DNA of 64,000 nt from Betaproteobacteria bacterium LSUCC0117 (lineage in GTDB: Bacteria > Pseudomonadota > Gammaproteobacteria > Burkholderiales > Burkholderiaceae_C): assembly GCA_030441535.1 (NCBI GenBank), contig JAUJFZ010000003.1:310001-374000 (forward strand), given 5' to 3'. Position numbers and translations under genes: made by a program. Under the pieces are notes generated by a model. It saw nothing but the letters and a program-made list of their open reading frames with translations. It had not been told where the DNA came from and did not search any database. Below, piece by piece: positions 25,830 to 34,503 of this stretch. The first letter of the stretch is position 1, and the number at the start of each line of letters is the position of its first letter.

Positions 25830-26657
25830 ATGTCCATGTTAAGTTTTGAACGCAAATACCGTGTACGCGGTGGGACCCTGTTTGGGGGTGACCTTTTTGA
25901 TTTTTGGGTCGGTCCGTTTTACGTCGGTTTCTTTGGTATCACCACCATCTTTTTCACACTCACCGGAACCGTCATGATTCTGTGGGGTGCGGCCATGGGT
26001 CCCACGTGGAACCTTTGGCAAATCAACATTGCCCCGCCAGACATTTCGTATGGGCTTAAATTCGCACCGATGATGGAGGGCGGCCTGTGGCAGCTCATCA
26101 CGGTGTGTGCGCTGGGTGCTTTCGGCTCGTGGGCACTTCGAGAGGTTGAGATTTGTCGCAAGTTGGGTATGGGCCTGCACGTTCCGGTCGCCTTCAGTAT
26201 GGCGATCTTGGCTTACGTCAGTTTGCAGGTGATTCGCCCCGTCCTGATGGGCGCTTGGGGACACGCATTCCCCTACGGTATTTACAGCCACTTGGACTGG
26301 GTCAGCAACACGGCCTACCAATATCTGCACTTCCACTACAACCCCTGGCACATGATCGCGGCCAGCCTGTTTTTTGCGACCACATTAGCCCTGTCAATGC
26401 ACGGTGGATTGGTGTTGTCTGCAACCAATCCTGGCAAGGGTGAAGTCGTTAAAACACCTGAGCACGAGGACACCTTTTTCCGTGACCTGATCGGCTACTC
26501 GGTCGGCACCCTCGGTATTCACCGCTTGGGTTTATTCCTCGCACTGGCGGGCGTCTGGTTTGGCATCGTTTGTATCGTGGTGAGCGGCCCCTTCTGGACA
26601 GGTGCTTGGCCTGAGTGGTGGAGCTGGTGGCTCAACATGCCAATTTGGCGCACCTGA
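25830..26657 (+). CDS. pufL: photosynthetic reaction centre L subunit
   Basis: Core reaction-centre subunit with five membrane helices, 275 residues. The N-terminus SFERKYRVRGGTLFGGDLFD is diagnostic, and the regions WGHAFPYGIYSHLDWVSNTA and YQYLHFHYNPWHMIAAS contain histidines that bind BChl. It binds the special pair and accessory cofactors together with PufM. It starts 123 bases after pufA, beyond the hairpin; GGAGGA lies upstream. Confidence 0.98.
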   Translation: MSMLSFERKYRVRGGTLFGGDLFDFWVGPFYVGFFGITTIFFTLTGTVMILWGAAMGPTWNLWQINIAPPDISYGLKFAPMMEGGLWQLITVCALGAFGSWALREVEICRKLGMGLHVPVAFSMAILAYVSLQVIRPVLMGAWGHAFPYGIYSHLDWVSNTAYQYLHFHYNPWHMIAASLFFATTLALSMHGGLVLSATNPGKGEVVKTPEHEDTFFRDLIGYSVGTLGIHRLGLFLALAGVWFGIVCIVVSGPFWTGAWPEWWSWWLNMPIWRT

Positions 26658-26679
26658 TTAAAAAAGAGAGGAAATTGAA

Positions 26680-27651
26680 ATGGCTCAATATCAAAATCTT
26701 TTCACCTCGGTGCAGCCGGTTGGCCCGCTGCACGATGGCGTCGAGTTACCGCGTGGTGACGACAAGCGCCTGGGTAAACCGTTCCTATTCCACCTGCTGG
26801 GGCGCATTGGTAACGCACAGATTGGTCCTATTTATTTGGGCACCTTGGGCGTCGCCTCTCTGCTGTTCGGTATCGCGGCGTTCAACATCATCGGCTTCAA
26901 CATGTTGGCCTCGGTTGATTGGGACCCGATTCAACTGATCCGTCAGTTATTTTGGTTGGCACTCGAACCGCCAGCTCCCGCCTATGGCCTGGGCTTCCCT
27001 CCCCTTGAACAAGGTGGTTGGTGGTTGATCGTCGGCTTCATGCTCACCACATCCATCATCCTGTGGTGGGTGAGAACCTACCGGCGAGCTCGACAACTGG
27101 GCATGGGCACCCACATCGCGTGGGCGTTTGCGGCCGCAATCTGGTTGTACTTGGTTTGTGGTTTCTTCCGCCCCATCATGATGGGCAGCTGGTCAGAGGC
27201 GGTGCCGTTTGGTATCTTCCCGCACCTCGATTGGGTGTCGGCGCTCTCGCTGCGCCATGGGAACCTGTTCTACAACCCCTTCCACGCCTTATCGATCGTG
27301 TTCCTTTACGGCTCGGTGCTGTTGTTCGCCATGCACGGCGCAACCATCTTGGCCGTCACCCGCTACGGCGGTGAACGCGAGATTGAGCAAATCGTTGACC
27401 GAGGTACCGCGTCCGAGCGCGCGGCACTTTTCTGGCGCTGGACGATGGGCTTCAACGCCACCATGGAATCGATCCACCGCTGGGCATGGTGGTTCGCGGT
27501 CCTGAGTCCGCTGGTTGGTGGTATCGGCATCTTGCTGACCGGCCCAGTGGTTGACAACTGGTACCTCTGGTCCATCAAGCACGGCGTGGTGCCTGCCTAT
27601 CCGATTGATGGTGCTGTGGTGATGGATCCCGCACTCATGGGAGCGAAATAA
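26680..27651 (+). CDS. pufM: photosynthetic reaction centre M subunit
   Basis: Partner of PufL, 323 residues. The N-terminal YQNLFTSVQPVGPLHDGVEL and the regions FFRPIMMGSWSEAVPFGIFP, HLDWVSALSLRHGNLFYN and NPFHALSIVFLYGSVLLFAM identify it. It carries histidines for BChl and non-heme iron. GAGAGGAAA precedes the ATG. Its stop overlaps the pufC start by one base. Confidence 0.98.
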   Translation: MAQYQNLFTSVQPVGPLHDGVELPRGDDKRLGKPFLFHLLGRIGNAQIGPIYLGTLGVASLLFGIAAFNIIGFNMLASVDWDPIQLIRQLFWLALEPPAPAYGLGFPPLEQGGWWLIVGFMLTTSIILWWVRTYRRARQLGMGTHIAWAFAAAIWLYLVCGFFRPIMMGSWSEAVPFGIFPHLDWVSALSLRHGNLFYNPFHALSIVFLYGSVLLFAMHGATILAVTRYGGEREIEQIVDRGTASERAALFWRWTMGFNATMESIHRWAWWFAVLSPLVGGIGILLTGPVVDNWYLWSIKHGVVPAYPIDGAVVMDPALMGAK

Positions 27652-28670
27652 TGAAATACCTTTCAAAAATCGCCTTAATGCTGGCAGCCGTGGTGATGCT
27701 GTCAGCCTGCGAACGACCCCCCATCGTCACGGTCCAAACGGGCTATCGCGGCACGGGTATGGAGCAGGTTTATAACCCCCGTACCTTGGCTAAAGAAGCG
27801 ACACTAAACCAAGCCCCCGCCCCTGCGCCAGAGGCATCACCCGACGGCCCCAAAGCCAGTCAGGTGTACCAAAACGTGCAGGTTCTGGGTGACTTGAGTG
27901 TGGGACAGTTCGTCCGTCACATGACGTCCATCACCGAGTGGGTCGCACCCAAAGAAGGTTGCGCCTACTGCCACAACGTACAGAACTTCGCTGAAGATTC
28001 AAAGTACACCAAGATCGTGGCGCGGCGCATGATCCAAATGACGCAAAAGGTAAACCAAGACTGGAAGACTCACGTGGCTGACACCGGCGTGACGTGCTAC
28101 ACCTGTCACCGTGGAAACAACATCCCACAGCAGGTCTGGATGGCACCGAAAGACCGCAAGTACGTCAACAGTCTCTTGGGTGATCTGGCAGGTCAAAACA
28201 TCGCCACGGAGGCGGCTGGTCTGAGCTCCTTGCCCTTCGATCCCTTCACCCCCTACCTGCAGGACGCACTGCCGATTCGTGTGAATGGGAATGAGGCCAT
28301 GGCTGGTGTGAGCAGTAACGCCAACCGTGCGTCGCTGAAGCAGACCGAATGGACCTATTCGCTGATGATGCACATGTCCGACTCGCTGGGTGTGAACTGT
28401 ACTTATTGTCACAACACGCGCGCGTTCCAATCATGGGAAGAATCACGGCCACAACGTGTGACCTCGTGGTACGGCATCCGCATGGCGCGCGAGCTGAACA
28501 ACGAGTACATCATCCCGCTCACGGATCAGTTCCCGGCGTCACGCTTAGGCCCCAAGGGCGACGTCGCCAAGGTTAACTGCAGCACTTGCCACCAAGGCGC
28601 GTTCAAGCCGCTCTACGGTGCCGAGATGGCCAAGCACTATCCAGAGCTTCAAACCGTCAGCAAGCCTTAA
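27651..28670 (+). CDS. pufC: reaction-centre tetraheme cytochrome c subunit
   Basis: Membrane-anchored electron donor to the photo-oxidised special pair, 339 residues. A lipoprotein signal ends in VVMLSAC. Four c-type heme sites CAYCH (about 104), CYTCH (149), CTYCH (250) and CSTCH (310) give the full tetraheme complement. It is translationally coupled to pufM and closes the puf operon before a terminator. The HiPIP at 17.2 kb is its likely reductant (inference). Confidence 0.97.
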   Translation: MKYLSKIALMLAAVVMLSACERPPIVTVQTGYRGTGMEQVYNPRTLAKEATLNQAPAPAPEASPDGPKASQVYQNVQVLGDLSVGQFVRHMTSITEWVAPKEGCAYCHNVQNFAEDSKYTKIVARRMIQMTQKVNQDWKTHVADTGVTCYTCHRGNNIPQQVWMAPKDRKYVNSLLGDLAGQNIATEAAGLSSLPFDPFTPYLQDALPIRVNGNEAMAGVSSNANRASLKQTEWTYSLMMHMSDSLGVNCTYCHNTRAFQSWEESRPQRVTSWYGIRMARELNNEYIIPLTDQFPASRLGPKGDVAKVNCSTCHQGAFKPLYGAEMAKHYPELQTVSKP

Positions 28671-28682
28671 TCTTTAAGGCCT

Positions 28683-28721
28683 AAAGGACCTGCACCCTCA
28701 TCGGTACAGGTCCTTTTTTTA
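28683..28721 (+). terminator. rho-independent terminator after pufC
   Basis: The stem AAAGGACCTG / CAGGTCCTTT is followed by a run of seven T, ending the puf transcript. The crtA gene starts only 19 bases later, so crtADC needs read-through or a promoter overlapping the terminator. Confidence 0.9.
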
Positions 28722-28739
28722 TTTAAAAATTCATCACCT

Positions 28740-29450
28740 ATGCAGGCGCCCCGTTCAATCAACCCGTTGGCGCAAACCGCTGTTTTGTTGCTGGCCGACA
28801 TCGCGTCGCAGCACCGCCTGTGGGGATGGTCACGCTTAGCGCGTGGCACGAACGCGCTGACTGCTGCACCAGGATTGATGTTTTCCAAGATACTCGGATC
28901 GGGCTATGAGGGTGGCTTCGGCCTCAAGCCCAGCGCCTCGCGCCAAGGTGTCTTTGCCCTGTTCGAGACCCCCGCAGCCGCAGACGACTTTCTCAACGGC
29001 AGCGCAGTGGTTAAGGGATACCAAGAACGCGCCAACGAGTTTTTTTGTATATCGCTACAGGCCTGGTCCTGCCGAGGCACTTGGGATGGCCAAGCCATTG
29101 AAGTGGGTACAGAGCCACAAGCGACAGGGCCCATCGCAGCGCTGACACGCGCCTCCATTCACGTCAAGAAAGCGAACGCTTTTTGGCGCTATGCACCCCC
29201 CTCACAGGCTGCACTGGAAAAAGTCGATGGCTGTCAATTGGCAGTCGGCTTGGGCGAAGCCCCCTTCTTGCGGCAAGCCACCTTCACCGTTTGGGACAGT
29301 GTGGCGCACATGGATGCCTATGCCCGCAGCGGTGCCCACCTAGAGGCGATCAAAGCGGCACAACAGCGCGGTTACTTTTCGGAATCAATGTTTGCGCGGT
29401 TCCAGCCTTTAACCATGCGTGGCGTCTGGCGCGGGACACGCTATGGATAG
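28740..29450 (+). CDS. crtA: spheroidene monooxygenase
   Basis: Oxygen-dependent introduction of the keto group that converts spheroidene to spheroidenone. The 236 residues match the family by the regions PGLMFSKILGSGYEGGFGLK, ASIHVKKANAFWRYAPPS, GLGEAPFLRQATFTVWDS and RGYFSESMFARFQP. A ribosome site is weak. The gene lies between the pufC terminator and crtD, overlapping crtD by 8 bases. Its presence suits a bacterium making spheroidenone under air. Confidence 0.93.
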   Translation: MQAPRSINPLAQTAVLLLADIASQHRLWGWSRLARGTNALTAAPGLMFSKILGSGYEGGFGLKPSASRQGVFALFETPAAADDFLNGSAVVKGYQERANEFFCISLQAWSCRGTWDGQAIEVGTEPQATGPIAALTRASIHVKKANAFWRYAPPSQAALEKVDGCQLAVGLGEAPFLRQATFTVWDSVAHMDAYARSGAHLEAIKAAQQRGYFSESMFARFQPLTMRGVWRGTRYG

Positions 29451-30996
29451 CCGTGCAAAGGGAAACCGAGTTGTCGTCATCGGTGCAGGCATTGGCGGGC
29501 TGGTGTCCGCATTGGTATTGGCGCATCGCGGACTCGAGGTACACCTCATCGAGAGCAACGATGCACCGGGCGGAAAGATCCGCCAAATACAGGTCGGCGG
29601 TGTGGGCGTTGATTCGGGCCCAACGGTTTTCACGATGCGTTGGGTCTTTGATCAGATGCTGGCTGAAATGGGTACATCGCTGGGCGAAATCTTGCAACTT
29701 GAACCGCTCAGTGTGCTGGCAAGACATGCATGGGATGGGCAACCCGATACCCTGGATCTCTACGCCGATACGGCACAGTCTGCCGATGCGATCGCACGCT
29801 TCAGCTCGCCCCAAGAGTCACGACGCTTTTTGGCCTTTTGCGCAGAAGCACGGGCACTGTACGACACGCTGGAGAAGCCGTATATCCGAAGTGAGCGGCC
29901 AAACCTGCTCAGCATCATGGGTGACCTCGGCCCACGTGGGTTGGCGACGCTGGGCGGCTTGGGGCCCTTTGCCACCTTATGGAAACGATTGGGTCAGCAC
30001 TTTCACGACCCTCGCCTGCAACAACTGTTCGGCCGCTACGCCACCTATTGTGGCTCGTCGCCGTGGTCTGCGCCGGCGACCCTTATGTTGATTGCACAAG
30101 TCGAGATGGATGGCGTCTGGTCTGTCAATGGTGGCATGCTGCAAATCGCCAAAGCCTTGGCCGATTTAGGTGAGCGAAATGGCGTGATGGCGCGCTACAA
30201 CCAAGCCTGCACCGCCATCTCAACCAGTGGCGGCCGTGTGAGCGGTGTGACCTTGGCCAATGGGGAATTCATTGCCGCCGATCACGTCGTCTTTAATGGG
30301 GATACCGCTGCGCTTGCAGCCGGATTGATGGGTGACGCGGTCAGCGGTTCTGCGAGCCAACGGCCACCCAGCAACCGCTCACTGTCGGCCGTTACTTTCT
30401 CGATACACGCACGGGCGACAGGCTTTCCCCTCGTGCGCCATAACGTCTTTTTCAATCGCAACTACGCGAGCGAATTTAATGATATTTTCAATCGTCAGCA
30501 ACTGCCCCAAGAGGGGACGGTTTATGTTTGTGCGCAAGACCGCACCGACAGCGGCTTACAACCATCGACACCTGAGAAGATTTTTTGTTTGGTTAACGCG
30601 CCCGCTAATGGCGACCGCGTTGCCCCTGAAGCGGCGGAGATAAAGCAATGGGAATTGAACGCTTTTGCGATGATGCAGCGTTGTGGCTTAACCCTCGAAG
30701 CGGAGACGCAAGCCGTCGTCCGAACCATGCCGCAGCAATTTGCACAGCGCTTCCCGGGCAGCGCAGGGGCACTTTATGGCCAAGCAACCCACGGTTGGAT
30801 GTCGGCCTTTGCGCGTCCCTCAGCGCGGAGCAAAATACGGGGCCTCTATTTGGCGGGGGGCAGCGTTCACCCGGGCCCGGGGGTTCCGATGGCGGCGATG
30901 TCAGGTCGGTTGGCGGCCGCGACGCTGATGGCGGACCTCGGTTTGACCAAGTCGTCCCGCCGGGTGGTTATCTCTGGTGGTATGTCGACGCGTTGA
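29443..30996 (+). CDS. crtD: hydroxyneurosporene/methoxyneurosporene desaturase
   Basis: FAD-dependent C3,4-desaturase of the spheroidene branch, 517 residues. The dinucleotide-binding motif VVVIGAGIGGLVSALVLAHR is at the N-terminus, and the C-terminal signature LYLAGGSVHPGPGVPMAAMS is typical of CrtD/CrtI. Assignment to CrtD rather than CrtI rests on the neighbours crtA and crtC and the presence of a separate crtI at 34.5 kb. ATG at 29443 overlaps the crtA stop. Confidence 0.9.
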   Translation: MDSRAKGNRVVVIGAGIGGLVSALVLAHRGLEVHLIESNDAPGGKIRQIQVGGVGVDSGPTVFTMRWVFDQMLAEMGTSLGEILQLEPLSVLARHAWDGQPDTLDLYADTAQSADAIARFSSPQESRRFLAFCAEARALYDTLEKPYIRSERPNLLSIMGDLGPRGLATLGGLGPFATLWKRLGQHFHDPRLQQLFGRYATYCGSSPWSAPATLMLIAQVEMDGVWSVNGGMLQIAKALADLGERNGVMARYNQACTAISTSGGRVSGVTLANGEFIAADHVVFNGDTAALAAGLMGDAVSGSASQRPPSNRSLSAVTFSIHARATGFPLVRHNVFFNRNYASEFNDIFNRQQLPQEGTVYVCAQDRTDSGLQPSTPEKIFCLVNAPANGDRVAPEAAEIKQWELNAFAMMQRCGLTLEAETQAVVRTMPQQFAQRFPGSAGALYGQATHGWMSAFARPSARSKIRGLYLAGGSVHPGPGVPMAAMSGRLAAATLMADLGLTKSSRRVVISGGMSTR

Positions 30997-31868
30997 GTGA
31001 CTGCGGTCAGTACGGTCTGACGGTCATCGCCTTTGTCGGCAGTGTGTTTTCGCCCTACTATGCGTGGGCGCGGCAACGCCTAGCTGACCGTGTCGACCCA
31101 GAGAATTTTTGCGCCATCAACGTCGCACTGTATGGACGAGGAGGCCGCCGATGGACCATGACCGAACGGGGTAAGCGTCACGTGATGCGTGATGCCCGAC
31201 ATTTCCAGGTAGGGCCGAGCAGCCTCCACTGGAATGGCGATACGCTCACCATTGACATCGATGAAATCAATGTACCGATCCCCCGCCGCGTAAGAGGTCG
31301 TGTGACTGTGAAGCCCGAGTGTCTCTCGCAATTTGTCACCGCACTCGACAACGAGGGCCTACACCGCTGGGGACCATTGGCTCCGTGCTCCCGGGTGTCG
31401 GTGGAAATGGATAACCCCCAATTGAATTGGGTCGGTCATGCCTACATGGATTCCAATGAAGGCGATGAGCCCGTTGAAAACGGCTTCAAGGACTGGGACT
31501 GGGCACGCTGTGAAATGGCTAACGGTGACACCTGCGTGGTCTATGACGTGCGGCCACAACGCGGCCCTCATCGCGTGGTGGCACAGCGCTTCTCCCCCAA
31601 CGGTGACCACGAACCGTTCACACCCGGGCAGCGATTCGCCTTGCCCGCATCCGGTTGGCGCATTCCACGCGGCATGTGCAACGAGATCAATGAGGCGCCG
31701 CAAATCATCAGTACCCTTGAAGACACCCCTTTTTACGCGCGCTCACTCTTGCGCACCACCCTCATGGGTGAACCAGTCACCGCCATGCACGAGTCTTTGG
31801 ATATCCCGCGCTTGGTTTCGTTACCAGTACGCCTCATGTTGCCTTGGCGTATGCCCAGACGGTCTTGA
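30795..31868 (+). CDS. crtC: carotenoid 1,2-hydratase (start uncertain)
   Basis: Adds water to the terminal double bond of neurosporene or lycopene. Diagnostic regions are PPGGYLWWYVDALSDCG, IAFVGSVFSPYYAWARQR, WTMTERGKRHVMRDARHF and WVGHAYMDSNEGDEPVENGF. The conserved part begins near 30940, inside the 3' end of crtD in another frame, and no ATG, GTG or TTG lies between there and TTG 30795. TTG 30795 is given as the shortest usual start that keeps the conserved block; ATG 30648 is also in frame, while TTG 30993 would truncate it. From memory, Rubrivivax CrtC is longer than the Rhodobacter enzyme, which would fit an extended N-terminus. Confidence 0.85.
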   Translation: MDVGLCASLSAEQNTGPLFGGGQRSPGPGGSDGGDVRSVGGRDADGGPRFDQVVPPGGYLWWYVDALSDCGQYGLTVIAFVGSVFSPYYAWARQRLADRVDPENFCAINVALYGRGGRRWTMTERGKRHVMRDARHFQVGPSSLHWNGDTLTIDIDEINVPIPRRVRGRVTVKPECLSQFVTALDNEGLHRWGPLAPCSRVSVEMDNPQLNWVGHAYMDSNEGDEPVENGFKDWDWARCEMANGDTCVVYDVRPQRGPHRVVAQRFSPNGDHEPFTPGQRFALPASGWRIPRGMCNEINEAPQIISTLEDTPFYARSLLRTTLMGEPVTAMHESLDIPRLVSLPVRLMLPWRMPRRS

Positions 31869-31889
31869 TTAGCTGCCTTGATTAGCTGG
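31864..31889. repeat. 13-bp tandem duplication across convergent stops
   Basis: CTTGATTAGCTG occurs twice with a 13-base period (31864-31875 and 31877-31888). The first copy contains the crtC stop TGA; the second contains the reverse-strand stop of the SDR gene. It looks like a recent slippage duplication at the junction of the two convergent operons. Confidence 0.8.
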
Positions 31890-32775
31890 CTTGCTGACGT
31901 CGGCGTTCTGCGCTGCGCTCACGCTCACGGGGACCAAAGCTGGATGCCAATGCACCCTCACTGCCCAAGCCCTCTAAATAAAAGGCCTCAATCTCAGGCG
32001 CGGCACTCAATAAGGCACGCTCAGCAAACGGCATATGTAGCAGCGACCGAATGGCATACAACCCGCGCAACCAACCGGGTAGCCATAGGCGACGCTTGCG
32101 AGCCACCATACCGGCGACCAACACAGTCGCTGCCTCGTCAGCGGTCACTTCGCGATTAAGCAGCCCGGGCATGGTGGCACGCAAGCGAACAAAGGCGGGG
32201 TGTAATGCGCCCTCTTCGACCAACGGCGTGCGAACCCAACCCGCGTAAAACAACCCAACCTGCACCTGGTGCGCCGCCAATTCAATGCGCCACGCGTTAC
32301 CCATCGCCTCAATAGCCGATTTACTGGCGGCATAAGCCGACATCACCGGTGCATGGGCCAACGCCGACATCGAGACATTAATCAGGATGTAGCCGCGAGT
32401 CGCTTTGATGGCGGGCAACGCGGTACGAACGGTGTTGAACACCCCTTTGACGTTCACCTCCACGCAACGCCACCAAGCAGCGGGCTCCACATGTGAAACG
32501 GGTCCAAAGGCCGCAATACCCGCGTTGGCAAAGACCACGTCGATACGACCCAGTTGGCCGCAGACCGCATCAACCATCGCTTGCATGGCATCGAGATCGG
32601 ATACGTCAACCACGAATGAAAGCGCGCGATCACCACACGTACTGACCACCGATGCCAACGGTTGGGCATCACAGTCAACCAACACCGGGATACCACCGTG
32701 GGCTGCAACCGCACGCGCGGTCGCTGCGCCGATACCCGAAGCAGCCCCCGTAATGAGTACGACCCGATCTTGCAT
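31882..32775 (-). CDS. short-chain dehydrogenase/reductase
   Basis: A 297-residue NAD(P)-dependent oxidoreductase. The cofactor motif is LITGAASGIGAATARA, followed by FANAGIAAFGP and the catalytic Ser/Tyr-Lys region NVSMSALAHAPVMSAYAASK. The last ~70 residues form a basic, hydrophobic extension that could touch membranes. ATG at 32775 is chosen over an ORF that extends through the DUF2269 gene. It is the final gene of the bchF-to-crtB leftward superoperon; the substrate is unknown, perhaps an isoprenoid or pigment intermediate (inference). Confidence 0.85.
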   Translation of the reverse strand: MQDRVVLITGAASGIGAATARAVAAHGGIPVLVDCDAQPLASVVSTCGDRALSFVVDVSDLDAMQAMVDAVCGQLGRIDVVFANAGIAAFGPVSHVEPAAWWRCVEVNVKGVFNTVRTALPAIKATRGYILINVSMSALAHAPVMSAYAASKSAIEAMGNAWRIELAAHQVQVGLFYAGWVRTPLVEEGALHPAFVRLRATMPGLLNREVTADEAATVLVAGMVARKRRLWLPGWLRGLYAIRSLLHMPFAERALLSAAPEIEAFYLEGLGSEGALASSFGPRERERSAERRRQQAS

Positions 32776-32789
32776 GGTCTGCCCTTCAA

Positions 32790-33242
32790 TCACACGGACT
32801 TGGTCACCATCAGATAGACGATCGGCAAAGGTAGCAGCGTCGCAACACCGCCGGCGATTTGCCAAATGCGCGATAAGCGCCAATAGGCTGGTGTAAGGGT
32901 ATCGCTTTCGCGTAAAAGCGACCGCTGCTTCAATTGAATCGGAACCAGTACAAACAGCCAAATGAGGCCAGACAGCGCCAACAAGCCGTAAGACCACTGA
33001 ATCCAGAGATGCCCTTGGTAACCGCCAAAGTTTTGCGATAAACCGAAGCCGGTCCACACGACGCCAATAGAACCGAAGAAGGTGAAGATCAAGTCCGTGA
33101 TGAGGACCACCCGGTTACTGAATTGAACAACGGTGTGGTTGCGCGTGCGCTCGGCTAACACCGCCCAAATACCACTCACGATGATGTTGCCCAAAAAGAG
33201 GCAGGCACAGACCAAATGAATGATCTTGAGGTTAGCGCTCAT
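32790..33242 (-). CDS. DUF2269-like integral membrane protein
   Basis: 150 residues with four predicted membrane helices and histidines in LKIIHLVCACLFLGNIIVSG and YQGHLWIQWSYGLLALSG. The layout resembles DUF2269, a family of unknown function, and superficially heme-binding four-helix membrane proteins. The start overlaps the stop of the upstream 51-codon gene by 11 bases, and the SDR gene starts 14 bases downstream. Conserved placement in a carotenoid operon suggests a redox or pigment-related role, unproven. Confidence 0.7.
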   Translation of the reverse strand: MSANLKIIHLVCACLFLGNIIVSGIWAVLAERTRNHTVVQFSNRVVLITDLIFTFFGSIGVVWTGFGLSQNFGGYQGHLWIQWSYGLLALSGLIWLFVLVPIQLKQRSLLRESDTLTPAYWRLSRIWQIAGGVATLLPLPIVYLMVTKSV

Positions 33243-33387
33243 CGGTATTTCTAGCCTCGTCAGCTTGCTTTTTATGTGCTTGACGTTGCGTCTCTTCGCG
33301 TGCGCGGCGCAAGTCTCGAAATTGCCAAATCACAAAGGCAATGCCCGCAACGACCAACACGCCGACTTCGACTGCCTTGAGCCACAT
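33232..33387 (-). CDS. small single-span membrane protein
   Basis: 51 residues, missed by length-filtered gene finding. ATG at 33387 follows AGGTGAGG. The sequence begins MWLKAVEVGVLVVAGIAFVI (a membrane span) and continues as a charged helix (FRDLRRAREETQRQAHKKQ). It begins 6 bases after the crtB stop and overlaps the DUF2269-like gene, so it is part of the operon. No family is recognised. The design recalls small assembly or scaffold peptides. Confidence 0.65.
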   Translation of the reverse strand: MWLKAVEVGVLVVAGIAFVIWQFRDLRRAREETQRQAHKKQADEARNTDER

Positions 33388-33393
33388 ACAACC

Positions 33394-34503
33394 TCACCTG
33401 GCCGTGCGGCCGCGCTGCTCCAGACGCTCGAACAGGTCGACCATCCACTCAATGCGCTCATCAAAGCTGCGACGCGGCACGCCTGTGCGTTCGACTTCAT
33501 CGGCATCGCCACGGTCAAAACGAACAATATCAACGAGGTAATGAATCGCAGGCACGGGGCTCAACGGTACCGCGGGTACCGCCGGCGCCCGGAGCGCTGT
33601 CGCGGTGGCGCGCGCAATCAATGCGAGCTTGCGCCGCATAGGCACCACGCTGCGGTGGTCCACGGAATTGAGCCCTGTACGTTCGAGCTGGTGGCCAATT
33701 TCTGCATAGACCAAACGGGCCGCTTGAATGGCCGGTCGGCAGTCACGCGGTAATTCGATGAGACCGAATTCACCACGCCGATACAGTGCGTCCGCGCGCA
33801 GTAAAAGTCGTTGGGCGAAGCCGCCAATGCGGGCATCAAAATGCGGGTTTGCTAACCAGTCATCTGCATCCATGCCGATTTCCCGGAACCAAGTTCGCGG
33901 AATGTACAAACGACCACTGCGGGCATCCTCGCCAATGTCACGGGCGATATTGGTCAGTTGCATGGCCACGCCTAATTCGCATGCACGGGCAATCGCAGTC
34001 TGGGAAGCCGCCCCCATGATCAGTGACATCATGGCGCCAACGGTACCCGCTACCCGCGCACCATAGGCCTCGACATCGGCCAGCGTCTCATAGCGTCGCC
34101 CCTCGGAGTCCCACAGAAAACCGTCTAACAAGGCCGCGACTAAACCCATTGGAATGCGGTAGCGGTGGACCACCACCGTTAATGCCCGGTCGGCGTCTTC
34201 ACGACCGGGGCGGCCTGCGTAGATCGCAGCCAATCGTGCTTTGAGGTCCCGCATCGCCGCCTTTTGATCGGTCCCGTTGTCAATCGCGTCATCCGCCAAT
34301 CGGCAAAAAGCGTAGAGGGCAATCGCGGGGGCCCGCACCCGAGCGGGTAACAATCGAGACGCGGCAAAGAATGACTTAGACCCACCGCGCATCAGTTCGG
34401 TACAAGCCTCGATGTCGTAATCGATCGCGAGCGGCTCTACGGCAGTCGGCGGTACGGCGCGTTGAGCGCTCGTTTCATCGCGGTCAAGCGTAAGATTTGA
34501 CAT
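33394..34503 (-). CDS. crtB: phytoene synthase
   Basis: Condenses two GGPP to phytoene. The 369 residues show FYAFCR-type motif ALYAFCRLADDAIDNG with the aspartate-rich site, a second region AMQLTNIARDIGEDARSGRL, and IPRTWF following it. ATG at 34503 lies within the 3' end of crtI (20-base overlap); an in-frame TTG at 34521 is possible. The C-terminus is basic. It is cotranscribed with crtI. Confidence 0.94.
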   Translation of the reverse strand: MSNLTLDRDETSAQRAVPPTAVEPLAIDYDIEACTELMRGGSKSFFAASRLLPARVRAPAIALYAFCRLADDAIDNGTDQKAAMRDLKARLAAIYAGRPGREDADRALTVVVHRYRIPMGLVAALLDGFLWDSEGRRYETLADVEAYGARVAGTVGAMMSLIMGAASQTAIARACELGVAMQLTNIARDIGEDARSGRLYIPRTWFREIGMDADDWLANPHFDARIGGFAQRLLLRADALYRRGEFGLIELPRDCRPAIQAARLVYAEIGHQLERTGLNSVDHRSVVPMRRKLALIARATATALRAPAVPAVPLSPVPAIHYLVDIVRFDRGDADEVERTGVPRRSFDERIEWMVDLFERLEQRGRTAR

